Shown one piece after another: positions 51,913 to 60,947 of a stretch of DNA of 64,000 nt. The notes beneath the pieces are model-generated. The model had not been told where the DNA came from. It did no database searches and saw nothing but the letters and a program-made list of their open reading frames with translations. A program made the position numbers and the translations under genes. The stretch's first letter is position 1; each line of letters opens with the position of its first letter. The DNA lies in NCBI RefSeq assembly GCF_013369335.1, contig NZ_SZQJ01000002.1, positions 41,287-105,286 on the forward strand. Reading direction: 5' to 3'. The stretch comes from Vibrio sp. JPW-9-11-11. Lineage in GTDB: Bacteria; Pseudomonadota; Gammaproteobacteria; Enterobacterales; Vibrionaceae.

Positions 51913-53340
51913 ATGAATAGCGCAGTTGAAGCTCAACTCGACGAGCTCGGTATCGAAGGGTACCTAAAACAGCACCAATACAAGTCACTGCTTAGATTTC
52001 TAACCTGTGGCTCGGTAGACGACGGCAAAAGTACTTTGATTGGCCGCTTGCTCCATGATTCAAAGCAAATTTATGAAGATCAATTGGCCGCTGTACATAA
52101 CGACAGCCAGCGCGTGGGTACCACGGGCGAACGCCCCGACTTGGCTCTATTGGTGGATGGTCTGCAAGCCGAGCGAGAGCAAGGTATCACCATTGATGTG
52201 GCTTACCGATACTTCTCTACTCAGAAGCGTAAATTCATTATTGCAGACACGCCTGGACATGAGCAGTACACGCGTAATATGGCCACAGGAGCCTCGACTT
52301 GTGATCTGGCGGTGATCTTGATTGATGCGCGTAAAGGGGTGTTGGATCAAACGCGTCGCCATTCGTTTATCTCGAATCTTCTAGGGATCAAACACTTTGT
52401 TGTGGCTGTGAACAAGATGGATCTTGTCGATTACTCGCAGCAACGTTTTGAGCAGATTCGTGATGAGTACATCGAGTTTTCGAAAAACCTCCATGGTGAA
52501 ATCGATATTCAGATCATTCCTTTATCCGCACTAGAAGGCGATAACGTGGTTGAACCAAGTAGCAATCTGGGTTGGTTCGATGGCGCGCCGTTGCTTGAAC
52601 TGCTTGAAAACGTTGACGTTGACCACGAGAAGGAGGTCGGTGAATTCCGCTTCCCGGTGCAATACGTGAATCGACCTAACCTCGATTTTCGTGGTTTTGC
52701 TGGGACTATCGCCTCGGGGTCAATTAAAGTCGGCGACTCGGTCAAGGCGCTACCATCTGGCAAAACATCGAAAATCGCACGTATTGTTACGTTTGATGGT
52801 GATATCGAACAAGCTCAAGCAGGCTTAGCGGTGACGCTAACCTTACAAGATGAAATCGACATTAGCCGTGGTGACTTGATTGTTCTCGACAACGCTCAAG
52901 TAGAGTCGACCAATCACCTATTAGCCGATGTGGTTTGGATGACCGAACAAGCTTTGCAACCGGGCCGCGAGTACGACATCAAGATCGCTGGTAAGAAGAC
53001 GGTAGGTCGAGTGGAAGCGATTCGCCATCAGTACGATATCAATCATCTCTCGACTCACAGCGCGGTTGAACTGCCGCTGAACGGAATAGGCTTGTGTGAA
53101 TGGACGCTCACCGAGTCGGTGGCGGTCGATGACTATTTATCTTGCCAAGATACAGGCGGTTTTATCATTATTGACCGTTTGACTAATGTCACCGTCGGTG
53201 CGGGCTTGGTGCGTGAGAGTTTGTCACAAGTGGAACAAAAAGTGACTGATATCTCTGCATTTGAGCTGGAACTGAATGCACTGGTGCGTAAGCACTTCCC
53301 TCATTGGGAAGCCAAAGATATCAGCCGTCTACTCAAATAG
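51913..53340 (+). CDS. cysN: Sulfate adenylyltransferase subunit 1 (GTPase)
   Basis: Regulatory GTPase of ATP sulfurylase. I chose ATG 51913 (GAGGAA upstream), giving 475 residues beginning [20 protein letters not shown], the E. coli length. G motifs: G1 [16 protein letters not shown]3 [13 protein letters not shown]4 [11 protein letters not shown]-Tu-like beta domains follow. No fused CysC kinase: CysC is separate in this operon. Confidence 0.97.
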   Translation: MNSAVEAQLDELGIEGYLKQHQYKSLLRFLTCGSVDDGKSTLIGRLLHDSKQIYEDQLAAVHNDSQRVGTTGERPDLALLVDGLQAEREQGITIDVAYRYFSTQKRKFIIADTPGHEQYTRNMATGASTCDLAVILIDARKGVLDQTRRHSFISNLLGIKHFVVAVNKMDLVDYSQQRFEQIRDEYIEFSKNLHGEIDIQIIPLSALEGDNVVEPSSNLGWFDGAPLLELLENVDVDHEKEVGEFRFPVQYVNRPNLDFRGFAGTIASGSIKVGDSVKALPSGKTSKIARIVTFDGDIEQAQAGLAVTLTLQDEIDISRGDLIVLDNAQVESTNHLLADVVWMTEQALQPGREYDIKIAGKKTVGRVEAIRHQYDINHLSTHSAVELPLNGIGLCEWTLTESVAVDDYLSCQDTGGFIIIDRLTNVTVGAGLVRESLSQVEQKVTDISAFELELNALVRKHFPHWEAKDISRLLK

Positions 53341-53364
53341 TCAGCGAAGGCGATAGGTAAGCTT

Positions 53365-55089
53365 ATGTGGCAACAAGGTTTTGTGTTAGCGATGTTGTTG
53401 GCAATCATCACTTGCCTAATCACAACACGAATTAAGCCAAGTTTTATCTTTGCAGGCGCCGCATTTGTCGCGTTTATTGCTGGGATGATTGAGCTTGGCG
53501 ATGTGGCTACTAATTTTACTAACTCGTCGCTACTAACTCTGGTGTTGCTGATCTTAGCCTCAGCAGCACTGGAGAAAACCCGCTTGATCAGCTGGGTGAG
53601 TCGCTCCTTATCGACTGGATGTTTAGCGGTAGTGGTAGCCAAAATGGGGCTTTCCACGGCATTACTTTCGTCGTTTACTAACAACACGGCCGTGGTGGTG
53701 TCGCTGATCGGAGCGATCAAACGTAATCAGCAGCATGCCCCATCACGCTTATTGATCCCACTCTCTTACGCGGCGATCTTTGGTGGTACGTTGACTTTGA
53801 TCGGCACCTCGACCAACTTGATCATCAACAGTTTCGTTGAAGATGCCGGACTGCCGAGTTTGAACTTTTTTGCGCCAACGATGATCGGTATCTCTGTACT
53901 TGTCGGCGGATTATTGATCCTTATTCCGATCAGTTATCTACTGCCCAATTACGACGATCATAGTCAGGAAGATTTACCCTATTTTCTAGAGGCGCGTGTC
54001 GAGCCGGGTTCCCCTTTAGTCGGGCGCAGTATCAGCGAAAACAACCTGCGAGCTCTGCGTAAGTTGTTTTTGGCTGAAGTGGTGCGTGATGGAGAGTCGG
54101 TACCTTCGGTCGATCCTGAGTTTGTACTCCAAGCTCGCGACAGACTACTGTTCTGTGGAGATATTGAGAGTGTCGCCACGCTACAAGAGATCCAAGGCCT
54201 CACTCTATTTGGTCAACATCACCTTAATGGTCAAGGCTTTGTTGAAGTTGTCGTTAGCTCCTCCGCGAGTTTTTGCAACAAAACCCTAAAATCGAGTCAT
54301 TTTCGCGACCGTTTCGATGCGGTTGTGGTGGCGATTCGCCGCGGTCACGAAAGACTCCAAGGCGGGCTTGGAAACATTACCTTGAGTGCAGGAGACACCT
54401 TAGTTCTTGTGCCGGGTAAGCGCTTTGAACAAGAGCGTCAAGCGCACCGCAAAGAGTTTGTCTTGGTCAATGATCTTGACTCGAGCGCGCGTCTCGACAG
54501 CACTAAGTCGGCCTTAGTTTTGCTCGGTTTTGCCTCTGTCATTGGCTTCGCTTTACTTGGTCTGTTCCCACTGATTAAAGGGTTATCGCTGTTTTTGATT
54601 GCGGCGCTGTTTTGCGGCGTGATTCAGTTAGGTGAGTTACGTCGCCGATTTCCAGTCGATATTGTGGTCATTGTGGGGTCGGCGTTATCTATTGCTCAAT
54701 TGATGTTGTCGTCGGGGCTATCGGCTAGCCTAGGGCAGATGTTTATCGAAGGCTTCAACGGTTGGGGAGCCTTTGGGGCTTTAGTTGCCACCTACTTGTT
54801 AACCTTGATCTTAACCGAGCTTGTCACCAACAACGCTGCGGCCGCTTTGGCTTTTCCTATCGGCTACAGCATGGCGCTTGGCTACGGCGTCGATCCTATG
54901 CCGTTTATAATGGCGGTACTATTTGGCGCCAGCGCTAGTTTTATTTCTCCCTATGGCTATCAAACTAACTTACTGGTTTATAGCGTAGGCAATTACACAA
55001 TCACTGATTATGTTCGAGTGGGGGTTCCGATCTCTATCGTATATTCCGCGTTGGTATTAACGCTGATCCCACTCTTCTTTCCGTTTTAA
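53365..55089 (+). CDS. SLC13-family permease with RCK_C domains, putative sulfate transporter
   Basis: 574-residue inner-membrane protein with SLC13/DASS-type helices (N-terminal GFVLAMLLAIITCLITTRIK; helix motif FTNNTAVVVSLIGAI; GGTLTLIGTSTNLIINSF; and a matching second repeat ELVTNNAAAALAFPIGYSMA) and, between the two membrane halves, two RCK_C (TrkA-C) segments at about residues 205-290 and 292-375. Proteins with this layout transport sulfate in several microbes. Its place inside cysN-cysC strongly suggests sulfate uptake, but this is inferred, and Na+ coupling is only a family trait. Confidence 0.88.
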   Translation: MWQQGFVLAMLLAIITCLITTRIKPSFIFAGAAFVAFIAGMIELGDVATNFTNSSLLTLVLLILASAALEKTRLISWVSRSLSTGCLAVVVAKMGLSTALLSSFTNNTAVVVSLIGAIKRNQQHAPSRLLIPLSYAAIFGGTLTLIGTSTNLIINSFVEDAGLPSLNFFAPTMIGISVLVGGLLILIPISYLLPNYDDHSQEDLPYFLEARVEPGSPLVGRSISENNLRALRKLFLAEVVRDGESVPSVDPEFVLQARDRLLFCGDIESVATLQEIQGLTLFGQHHLNGQGFVEVVVSSSASFCNKTLKSSHFRDRFDAVVVAIRRGHERLQGGLGNITLSAGDTLVLVPGKRFEQERQAHRKEFVLVNDLDSSARLDSTKSALVLLGFASVIGFALLGLFPLIKGLSLFLIAALFCGVIQLGELRRRFPVDIVVIVGSALSIAQLMLSSGLSASLGQMFIEGFNGWGAFGALVATYLLTLILTELVTNNAAAALAFPIGYSMALGYGVDPMPFIMAVLFGASASFISPYGYQTNLLVYSVGNYTITDYVRVGVPISIVYSALVLTLIPLFFPF

Positions 55090-55101
55090 AAGGATTGAGC
55101 T

Positions 55102-55719
55102 ATGACTACGGAAACGCCAAATAAAGATGACAATATTGTCTGGCATCAGCACGCAATTGATAAAGCGTTTCGTGCTCGCTTAAAGCAGCAAAAACCGGTT
55201 GTACTTTGGTTTACAGGCTTGTCGGGAGCGGGTAAATCGACCATCGCCGGAGCGTTGGAAACGCGCTTGGCGCAGCTAGGTCATCATACCTACTTACTTG
55301 ATGGCGACAATGTGCGTCATGGTTTGTGCCGTGATTTAGGTTTCTCTGAGCAAGATCGCCGAGAAAACATTCGACGCATTGGCGAGTTGGCTAAGTTAAT
55401 GGCTGATGCCGGGTTGATTGTACTCTCGGCGTTTATCTCTCCGCATCGCGCCGAACGTCAACTAGTGCGTGAAATGCTACCAGAGGGCGAGTTTCTCGAA
55501 GTGTTTGTTAATACGTCGCTTGATGTGTGTGAGCAGCGCGACCCCAAAGGGCTGTATAAGAAAGCCAGAGCAGGAGAGATTACCAATTTCACCGGGATTG
55601 ATTCGGAATATCAAGCGCCGCTCAATCCCGAAATTGACCTGTTAGCTGGCGAGAAAGCCATCGAGGCATTGGTCGAAGATTGCCTTGAAGTGCTTCGTAC
55701 GCGAGGTATCATCGCCTAG
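55102..55719 (+). CDS. cysC: Adenylylsulfate kinase
   Basis: Phosphorylates APS to PAPS, the substrate of CysH. The 205-residue protein has the P-loop GLSGAGKST (residues 39-47), [15 protein letters not shown] and [20 protein letters not shown]. It starts 12 nt after the permease and is the last gene of the operon; a bidirectional terminator follows. Confidence 0.97.
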   Translation: MTTETPNKDDNIVWHQHAIDKAFRARLKQQKPVVLWFTGLSGAGKSTIAGALETRLAQLGHHTYLLDGDNVRHGLCRDLGFSEQDRRENIRRIGELAKLMADAGLIVLSAFISPHRAERQLVREMLPEGEFLEVFVNTSLDVCEQRDPKGLYKKARAGEITNFTGIDSEYQAPLNPEIDLLAGEKAIEALVEDCLEVLRTRGIIA

Positions 55720-55724
55720 AATAC

Positions 55725-55752
55725 AAAAACGCTTCCTAAGGGAAGCGTTTTT
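55725..55752. terminator. Bidirectional terminator between cysC and cheX
   Basis: AAAAACGCTTCC (55725-55736) pairs perfectly with GGAAGCGTTTTT (55741-55752) around TAAG, with A and T tracts at both ends, between convergent genes. Confidence 0.92.
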
Positions 55753-55780
55753 AGTTCGGATTTAGCATCAAGCAATTCGA

Positions 55781-56242
55781 TTATTCGAAACAAATCTCGA
55801 TGAAGGCATTACCCCATTGCGACGAGAATGGCATGATAATGATTGAGCCTTCACATTTATGACGAATCGTATGGCCTTTACCAGAGACAACTACAGGCGT
55901 TGCCATATCAAAATCAAACCCGCTCTCTGCCAGAATACGCTTGGCACCACCGGTAACCATATTAGTGATTTCACCCACCATGTCGGTCACTTCGTCATTC
56001 AAACCATTCGGGCGTTCACCGAGCATATTTTGCATGATTTCGAGAGCCAGACTCTCATCAAACGTAATAGACATAGAGCCACGACTTTTTGGGCCGACCA
56101 TCCCTATTAAACCTGATACGTCACCACGTGCAATCTCATCCTTCTTGACACGAGGTTTCTGTGGCTTCAACTCCAGTGAGGCCATCGTTTTCAAGACATT
56201 CATCAATGAAGCTAAAAACGGGTTTACAAATTCAGCGCGCAT
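55781..56242 (-). CDS. CheX-like chemotaxis phosphatase-domain protein
   Basis: A 153-residue single-domain protein beginning MRAEFVNPFLASLMNVLKT. It has the CheC/CheX/FliY active-site pattern D-x3-E-x2-N in DMVGEITNMV (about residues 84-93) followed about 22 residues later by Pro in MATPVV, expected for dephosphorylation of CheY-type receivers. It stands alone, 17 nt after zur on the same strand, not in a chemotaxis cluster. The partner receiver is unknown. Confidence 0.85.
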   Translation of the reverse strand: MRAEFVNPFLASLMNVLKTMASLELKPQKPRVKKDEIARGDVSGLIGMVGPKSRGSMSITFDESLALEIMQNMLGERPNGLNDEVTDMVGEITNMVTGGAKRILAESGFDFDMATPVVVSGKGHTIRHKCEGSIIIMPFSSQWGNAFIEICFE

Positions 56243-56259
56243 AATCTTCTTCTATATCT

Positions 56260-56724
56260 TTATTTCACATTGTCGGCCAAACAGGACTGACAGATGCCGT
56301 GTGATTCAATTACATGATTCGTAATGGTAAAGCCATAAGCTTGAGCATTGTCCTTAAGCAAGGCTACCAAACTATCATCTTGCAGTTCAATAACGTTGCC
56401 GCACTTATCACAAATCAGCAAATGAGAGTGGTGCTTATGTGCATTGCACGAACAACATTGGATATAACTATTGGTCGACTCAACTCGATGGATGAAGCCT
56501 TGCTCAAGCAAAAAGTCCAAAGCGCGATACACGGTGGGTGGTTTTGCTTGAGGCTCACTCAGTTTGAGCTCTTCTAACAGTTCGTAGGCACTCGAGGCTT
56601 TTGGGCTCGCACAGATGAGTTCAAATACTCTTTTACGCTGCGATGTTAGCCGTACTCCTCGTGCTGTGCATATCTCTTCAATTTGTTTTACTAACTGCTG
56701 ATCCAAACTTGTCACCGTTACCAT
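56260..56724 (-). CDS. zur: Zinc uptake regulator Zur (Fur family)
   Basis: Zinc-responsive repressor. The 154-residue protein has a winged helix with VRLTSQRKRVFELICASPKA and KPPTVYRALDFLLEQGFIHR, and zinc ligands HKHHSHLLICDKCGNVIEL and ESHGICQSCLAD. The CxxC pairs and the overall pattern favour Zur over Fur. It shares the intergenic with dusA, as in E. coli. No clear ribosome site is seen before the chosen ATG, and a later start is possible. Confidence 0.9.
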   Translation of the reverse strand: MVTVTSLDQQLVKQIEEICTARGVRLTSQRKRVFELICASPKASSAYELLEELKLSEPQAKPPTVYRALDFLLEQGFIHRVESTNSYIQCCSCNAHKHHSHLLICDKCGNVIELQDDSLVALLKDNAQAYGFTITNHVIESHGICQSCLADNVK

Positions 56725-56728
56725 TGGA

Positions 56729-56751
56729 CATTTTTAATAATATACCATTTC
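56729..56751 (-). promoter_or_regulatory. Candidate Zur box before zur
   Basis: On the minus strand this 23-nt site starts GAAATGGTATA and agrees with the E. coli Zur consensus GAAATGTTATA-N-TATAACATTTC at about 16 of 22 positions, mainly in the first half. It lies just upstream of the zur start, which would permit autoregulation or control of a divergent gene. Confidence 0.35.
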
Positions 56752-57032
56752 CTGAGGTTTATCGTTGCTCAAGAGGTAAATTCTCACAGTCGTGTCAATG
56801 TGTTACTTATTATGCAACTGGTGGACTTGACCTCGATCGAGACGGTATAAGTTACCTTATCTACAATAAAAACGATACTAGCATGCATTGATTCCTCGTT
56901 TCTGGTCGCGAAACCTGTGCTTCAGATCGCGACAGTCACTTCGAATAAGAGAATGGCTTTAGTCACTGTTCAACTAAACAACATAGTGATCCTAGCGCTG
57001 ATGAGCAGATTTGTCCTGATTCTTTGACTATT

Positions 57033-57065
57033 GCGGTGTATAATCGCGCGATTATTTTACACCGC
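57033..57065 (+). promoter_or_regulatory. Interrupted palindrome over the dusA promoter -10 element
   Basis: GCGGTGTA-TAATCGC (57033-57047) is followed directly by GCGATTA, then TTT and TACACCGC (57048-57065): a 15-bp stem with a three-base bulge. The TATAAT -10 (57039-57044) lies inside it, about 75 nt before dusA. A regulator bound here would block the promoter; none is identified. Confidence 0.55.
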
Positions 57066-57116
57066 CTGTTATGTAGAGACGTTCTCAAGCGGCACTAACT
57101 GTTTAGAGGTAGCTTT

Positions 57117-58121
57117 GTGTCTAACCCTGAATCTCAACAAGCTTTTCCGATGCAGCGCTTTTCCATTGCACCCATGCTCGATTGGACCGATCGTCACTGT
57201 CGATACTTTCATCGTTTGCTGACTAATCAAACCTTGCTGTATACCGAAATGGTCACCACTGGCGCGATCATTCACGGTAAAGGAGACTTCTTAGCGTATA
57301 ACGAAGAGGAACACCCGGTCGCGCTCCAGTTGGGGGGCTCCAATCCGCAAGACTTAGCCAAGTGCGCCAAGCTAGCGGCAGAGCGCGGCTATGATGAAAT
57401 TAATCTTAATGTTGGCTGCCCGTCTGATCGAGTGCAAAACGGTCGTTTTGGTGCCTGCCTCATGGCAGAGCCACAGCTGGTGGCCGACTGTGTGGCGGCG
57501 ATGCGCGATGTGGTTGATGTGCCCGTCACGGTAAAAACGCGTATTGGAATTGATGATCAAGATTCGTATGAATTTTTAACGGACTTTGTTTCAATCGTGT
57601 CTGAAAAAGGCGGTTGTGAGCAGTTTACCATTCATGCACGTAAGGCTTGGCTCTCTGGTCTTAGCCCGAAAGAAAACCGTGAAATTCCGCCACTAGATTA
57701 CCCGCGTGCGTATCAGTTAAAGAAAGACTTTTCCCATTTAGTCATTGCGGTGAACGGTGGCGTTAAGACTCTAGAAGAAACAAAAGAACATTTACAGCAC
57801 CTTGATGGTGTGATGGTCGGTCGCGAGGCCTATCAGAATCCTTATATCTTGGCTGAAGTCGATCAACAGATTTTTGGTTTAGATAAGCCCATCAAAAAAC
57901 GGACTCAGGTTGTTGAAGAGATGTACCCATACATTGAACAGCAGCTATCGAACGGTGCCTATCTCGGCCATATCACGCGTCACATGTTGGGATTATTCCA
58001 AAACATGCCTGGGGCCCGTCAATGGCGTCGATATATTAGTGAAAATGCCCATAAACCGGGATCTGGGATTGAAGTGGTGCAGACCGCACTGGCTAAAATT
58101 CCGCAAGAATTGGATGTGTGA
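57117..58121 (+). CDS. dusA: tRNA-dihydrouridine(20/20a) synthase DusA
   Basis: FMN/NADPH enzyme that reduces uridine at positions 20/20a in tRNA D-loops. The GTG start at 57117 has AGAGG 7 nt upstream and gives 334 residues; Met12 is an alternative. Motifs: [24 protein letters not shown], catalytic Cys101 in [20 protein letters not shown], and the FMN site [18 protein letters not shown]. The dusA 5' end is a known integration hotspot for mobile elements; none is seen here. pspG follows after a terminator. Confidence 0.96.
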   Translation: MSNPESQQAFPMQRFSIAPMLDWTDRHCRYFHRLLTNQTLLYTEMVTTGAIIHGKGDFLAYNEEEHPVALQLGGSNPQDLAKCAKLAAERGYDEINLNVGCPSDRVQNGRFGACLMAEPQLVADCVAAMRDVVDVPVTVKTRIGIDDQDSYEFLTDFVSIVSEKGGCEQFTIHARKAWLSGLSPKENREIPPLDYPRAYQLKKDFSHLVIAVNGGVKTLEETKEHLQHLDGVMVGREAYQNPYILAEVDQQIFGLDKPIKKRTQVVEEMYPYIEQQLSNGAYLGHITRHMLGLFQNMPGARQWRRYISENAHKPGSGIEVVQTALAKIPQELDV

Positions 58122-58170
58122 AAAATACCACCTGATTGAGTGATTTTTACCAACCCTTATCACTTCGTTG

Positions 58171-58198
58171 AGCACTCTTAACCGAGTGCTTATTTTTT
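58171..58198 (+). terminator. Terminator of dusA
   Basis: AGCACTC (58171-58177) pairs with GAGTGCT (58184-58190) around TTAACC, then TATTTTTT. Confidence 0.85.
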
Positions 58199-58235
58199 AT
58201 CTATATATTTTAATTGGTTAGCTATTGGTCCTAAA

Positions 58236-58251
58236 TTGGCACGTATCGTGA
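58236..58251 (+). promoter_or_regulatory. Candidate sigma-54 promoter of pspG
   Basis: TTGGCAC (GG at 58238-58239) matches the -24 element; 10 nt later GA replaces the usual GC of the -12 element. pspG is a known sigma-54/PspF target in E. coli, which supports the assignment; the weak -12 lowers confidence. Confidence 0.4.
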
Positions 58252-58280
58252 AAAGAGAACATCAAACTAAGGAGAATCAT

Positions 58281-58490
58281 ATGTTTGAGTTGATCTTTAT
58301 ATTGGTATTTGTCGCAACCTTGTTGGTGACCGGGGTAACTATGGTCACTGTCTTGGCGGGTATCGCTTTTTCGTTGGTCGTGATGGTGCTACTGGGAATG
58401 CTAAGTGCGGCGTTGAAGCTTATTCCTTGGCTGATTGTTATTGCCGTTGGAATTTGGTTTTTCAAAAATCATGTCGCTCAGCCACGCTAG
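58281..58490 (+). CDS. pspG: Phage shock protein G
   Basis: Small inner-membrane member of the phage-shock response to membrane stress. ATG 58281 has AAGGAG upstream and gives 69 residues, MFELIFILVFVATLLVTGVT, with two hydrophobic helices and a short FKNHVAQPR tail. The dusA-pspG order matches E. coli, where it is separate from the main psp operon. Confidence 0.9.
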   Translation: MFELIFILVFVATLLVTGVTMVTVLAGIAFSLVVMVLLGMLSAALKLIPWLIVIAVGIWFFKNHVAQPR

Positions 58491-58613
58491 GTAGGTAACA
58501 GTAAAGCGTGAAGGACTAGGATGATAAAGCCGTTTTCACTAACACACTGGATACTGAGCACGATTTGGTTGTCCAGAGAGTGGTAAGCGCTGTCTATGAA
58601 GTTTATTTTTAGA

Positions 58614-58645
58614 AACGCCGCAGTATATAGCGGCGTTTTTTTATA
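58614..58645 (+). terminator. Terminator after pspG
   Basis: AACGCCGC pairs with GCGGCGTT around AGTATATA, followed by a T-tract. It lies about 120 nt after pspG and before the small orphan gene. Confidence 0.85.
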
Positions 58646-58739
58646 TCTATTGATTATATCACTGTGTTTTCATTTAGCACTTTCCTGTGCTTTGACCATG
58701 CTTAGTCAGGGAGCGTCTATCATCCCGAGAAGGAACCTC

Positions 58740-58970
58740 ATGACGATTACTGAACTTAGAAACTTGTACCGAGAGCAACAGTTAGTCGAAGCCATCATAG
58801 AGCCTTCAGCGCAGGAAGGGCGTTGGATCGTAGAGTTCCGTCATGCGCGAGGTGGTTTCGTTCTTTTAACCGACTCAAATGGGGAAGAGTGCCACTATAT
58901 GGATTTAGATCTCGCTTCTAAGTCTGCCATGGCAGTCGGGTTTAAGCAGGTACGTGTCGAAGCCAAATAG
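58740..58970 (+). CDS. Small conserved-looking protein of unknown function
   Basis: A 76-residue acidic protein, MTITELRNLYREQQLVEAII, with no signal peptide or membrane helix. The ATG at 58740 has GAAGGAA upstream; the frame extends further only by reading through the pspG terminator. It contains EFRHARGGFVLLTDSNGEEC, which reads as a small mixed alpha/beta fold. I do not recognise the family. Its place just before cysJ is consistent with an accessory gene, but no functional link is shown. Confidence 0.7.
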   Translation: MTITELRNLYREQQLVEAIIEPSAQEGRWIVEFRHARGGFVLLTDSNGEECHYMDLDLASKSAMAVGFKQVRVEAK

Positions 58971-59096
58971 CAATCGGTGCTGCTTTTATCCTCATTCTTT
59001 AATTCAAAAAGTTATAAAACATTCACTTCTATTCTTTCTTGTTATTAAAGAGAGTGGTTAATCTATCATCACGCAATGAATAGGGATGTCGAGACC

Positions 59097-60947
59097 ATGT
59101 CTTTAAACAAGAACGTGTCCTCTCAAGGAAACACGCCACAAGAATTACCGTCTATCGCTGCTCCACTCAACGATCAACAGTTGAGTAACTTACAGCAAAC
59201 GGTGACCGAACTGTCTCCTCAACAGTTGGCTTGGGTTAGTGGTTACTTTTGGGGATTATCACAAACACAAACCGCTTCAGCCGCAGCACCTATTAGTCAG
59301 GCGGTCGCGGCAGTGGCAGCGAAGCCTGCCGGAAAGCTCACCATTATTTACGCTTCACAAACGGGCAATGCTAAAAGTGTTGCTGAGTCTTTAGAGCAAG
59401 AAGCTCAGTCTCAAGGTATTAACGTTCAACTGTTTGATGCCAGTGACTATAAAGGTAAAAACCTAGCCAAAGAAACCCATGTAATTATCGTTGCGTCAAC
59501 CAACGGTGAGGGTGAGGCACCGGATAACGCGATTGAACTGCATGAATACCTTCAGTCTAAGAAGGCTCCCAAGCTACCGAATCTTCAGTACGGAGTGATT
59601 GGCCTTGGCGATTCGAGCTATGAGTTTTTCTGCCAAACTGGCAAAGACTTCGATAGCTTCTTGGCAAAATTGGGGGCGACGCCATTTATCGACCGCGTTG
59701 ACTGTGATGTTGACTACGAACAGCCTGCTACTGAGTGGCGACACAAAGCATTAGAGACCGTCAAGCAAGCCCTCGCCTCGAGTTCAGAAGCTGAAGTTGT
59801 GCAGCTTCCAGTCGGCCAAGCCGTGAGTCAATCTACTTTTAACAAACAGAATCCATATACGGCGACACTGCTTACCAGCCAAAAAATTACTGGCCGTGAT
59901 TCAGGCAAAGATGTCCGCCATATCGAAATTGATTTGGAAGGTTCAGGGTTGAGTTATCAACCAGGTGACGCGCTGGGTGTCTGGTATGAAAACAGCTCAA
60001 AACTGGCAAACGCAATCTTAGGTAAAGTGGGACTTTCGGGCGTCGAAAGTGTGGATGTTGATGGCGAGAGCCTCTCTATCCACAGTGCGCTGGTAAGTAA
60101 ATTTGAAATCACCTCTGCTAACCCGCAGCTTGTGAGCAAATTTGCCGAGCTTTCTGACAGTAAGAAACTACTCAAGCTGGTGGAAGATAAAGATAAGTTG
60201 AGAGAGTATGCAAGTAAGACTCAAATTGTTGACGTATTCGCGGAGAAGAAAACTCAGCTAACCGCCGAACAACTGGTTTCTTTATTGCGACGCCTTACTC
60301 CTCGCCTCTACTCCATTGCATCGAGCCAAACGGAAGTCGATGAAGAAGTACATCTAACAGTAGGTTTGGTTGAATACGACCACGGTGATGAAAAGCGCTA
60401 CGGCGGAGCCTCTAGCTTCCTATCACAGCGTTTGGAAGAGGGTGGCGAAGTGAAAGTGTTTGTAGAACACAATAATAACTTCAAGCTGCCTGAGGATGAT
60501 AATACTCCAGTGATCATGATCGGCCCTGGTACTGGTATTGCTCCATTCCGTAGCTTCGTTCAAGAGCGTGATAATCGAGAGGCTGAAGGTAAAAACTGGT
60601 TGTTCTTTGGTGACCGCACCTTTACCCAAGATTTCTTGTATCAGGTTGAATGGCAGAAGTACCTCAAGTCTGGTGTACTTAACCGTTTGGACGTGGCGTT
60701 TAGTCGTGACCAAGGTGAAAAAGTCTATGTCCAACACCGGATTTTGGAGAATGCTGAGCAAGTGTGGCAGTGGATCCAAGACGGTGCCTACATCTATGTA
60801 TGTGGCGATGCGACGCGCATGGCGAAAGATGTTCACGATGCTTTAGTGATTGTGGCTGAACAACAAGGGCAAATGCCGCGTGATGATGCAGAACAGTTTA
60901 TTAATGATTTACGCAAAGCGAAACGTTATCAAAGGGATGTGTACTAA
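59097..60947 (+). CDS. cysJ: Sulfite reductase [NADPH] flavoprotein alpha subunit
   Basis: Diflavin reductase passing electrons from NADPH through FAD and FMN to CysI. I prefer ATG 59097 (AGGGA upstream; 616 residues) over ATG 59076. N-terminal linker with [21 protein letters not shown]-flavodoxin domain (about 68-210: [17 protein letters not shown]), then FAD- and NADP-binding domains with [37 protein letters not shown] and the C-terminal KRYQRDVY. Stop TAATG overlaps the cysI start. Confidence 0.96.
   Translation: MSLNKNVSSQGNTPQELPSIAAPLNDQQLSNLQQTVTELSPQQLAWVSGYFWGLSQTQTASAAAPISQAVAAVAAKPAGKLTIIYASQTGNAKSVAESLEQEAQSQGINVQLFDASDYKGKNLAKETHVIIVASTNGEGEAPDNAIELHEYLQSKKAPKLPNLQYGVIGLGDSSYEFFCQTGKDFDSFLAKLGATPFIDRVDCDVDYEQPATEWRHKALETVKQALASSSEAEVVQLPVGQAVSQSTFNKQNPYTATLLTSQKITGRDSGKDVRHIEIDLEGSGLSYQPGDALGVWYENSSKLANAILGKVGLSGVESVDVDGESLSIHSALVSKFEITSANPQLVSKFAELSDSKKLLKLVEDKDKLREYASKTQIVDVFAEKKTQLTAEQLVSLLRRLTPRLYSIASSQTEVDEEVHLTVGLVEYDHGDEKRYGGASSFLSQRLEEGGEVKVFVEHNNNFKLPEDDNTPVIMIGPGTGIAPFRSFVQERDNREAEGKNWLFFGDRTFTQDFLYQVEWQKYLKSGVLNRLDVAFSRDQGEKVYVQHRILENAEQVWQWIQDGAYIYVCGDATRMAKDVHDALVIVAEQQGQMPRDDAEQFINDLRKAKRYQRDVY

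Noticed and set aside
58596..58739. N-terminal extension of the small gene before cysJ
   Set aside because: The extension encodes a hydrophobic stretch only because it reads through the pspG terminator hairpin; the ATG at 58740 has a good ribosome site.
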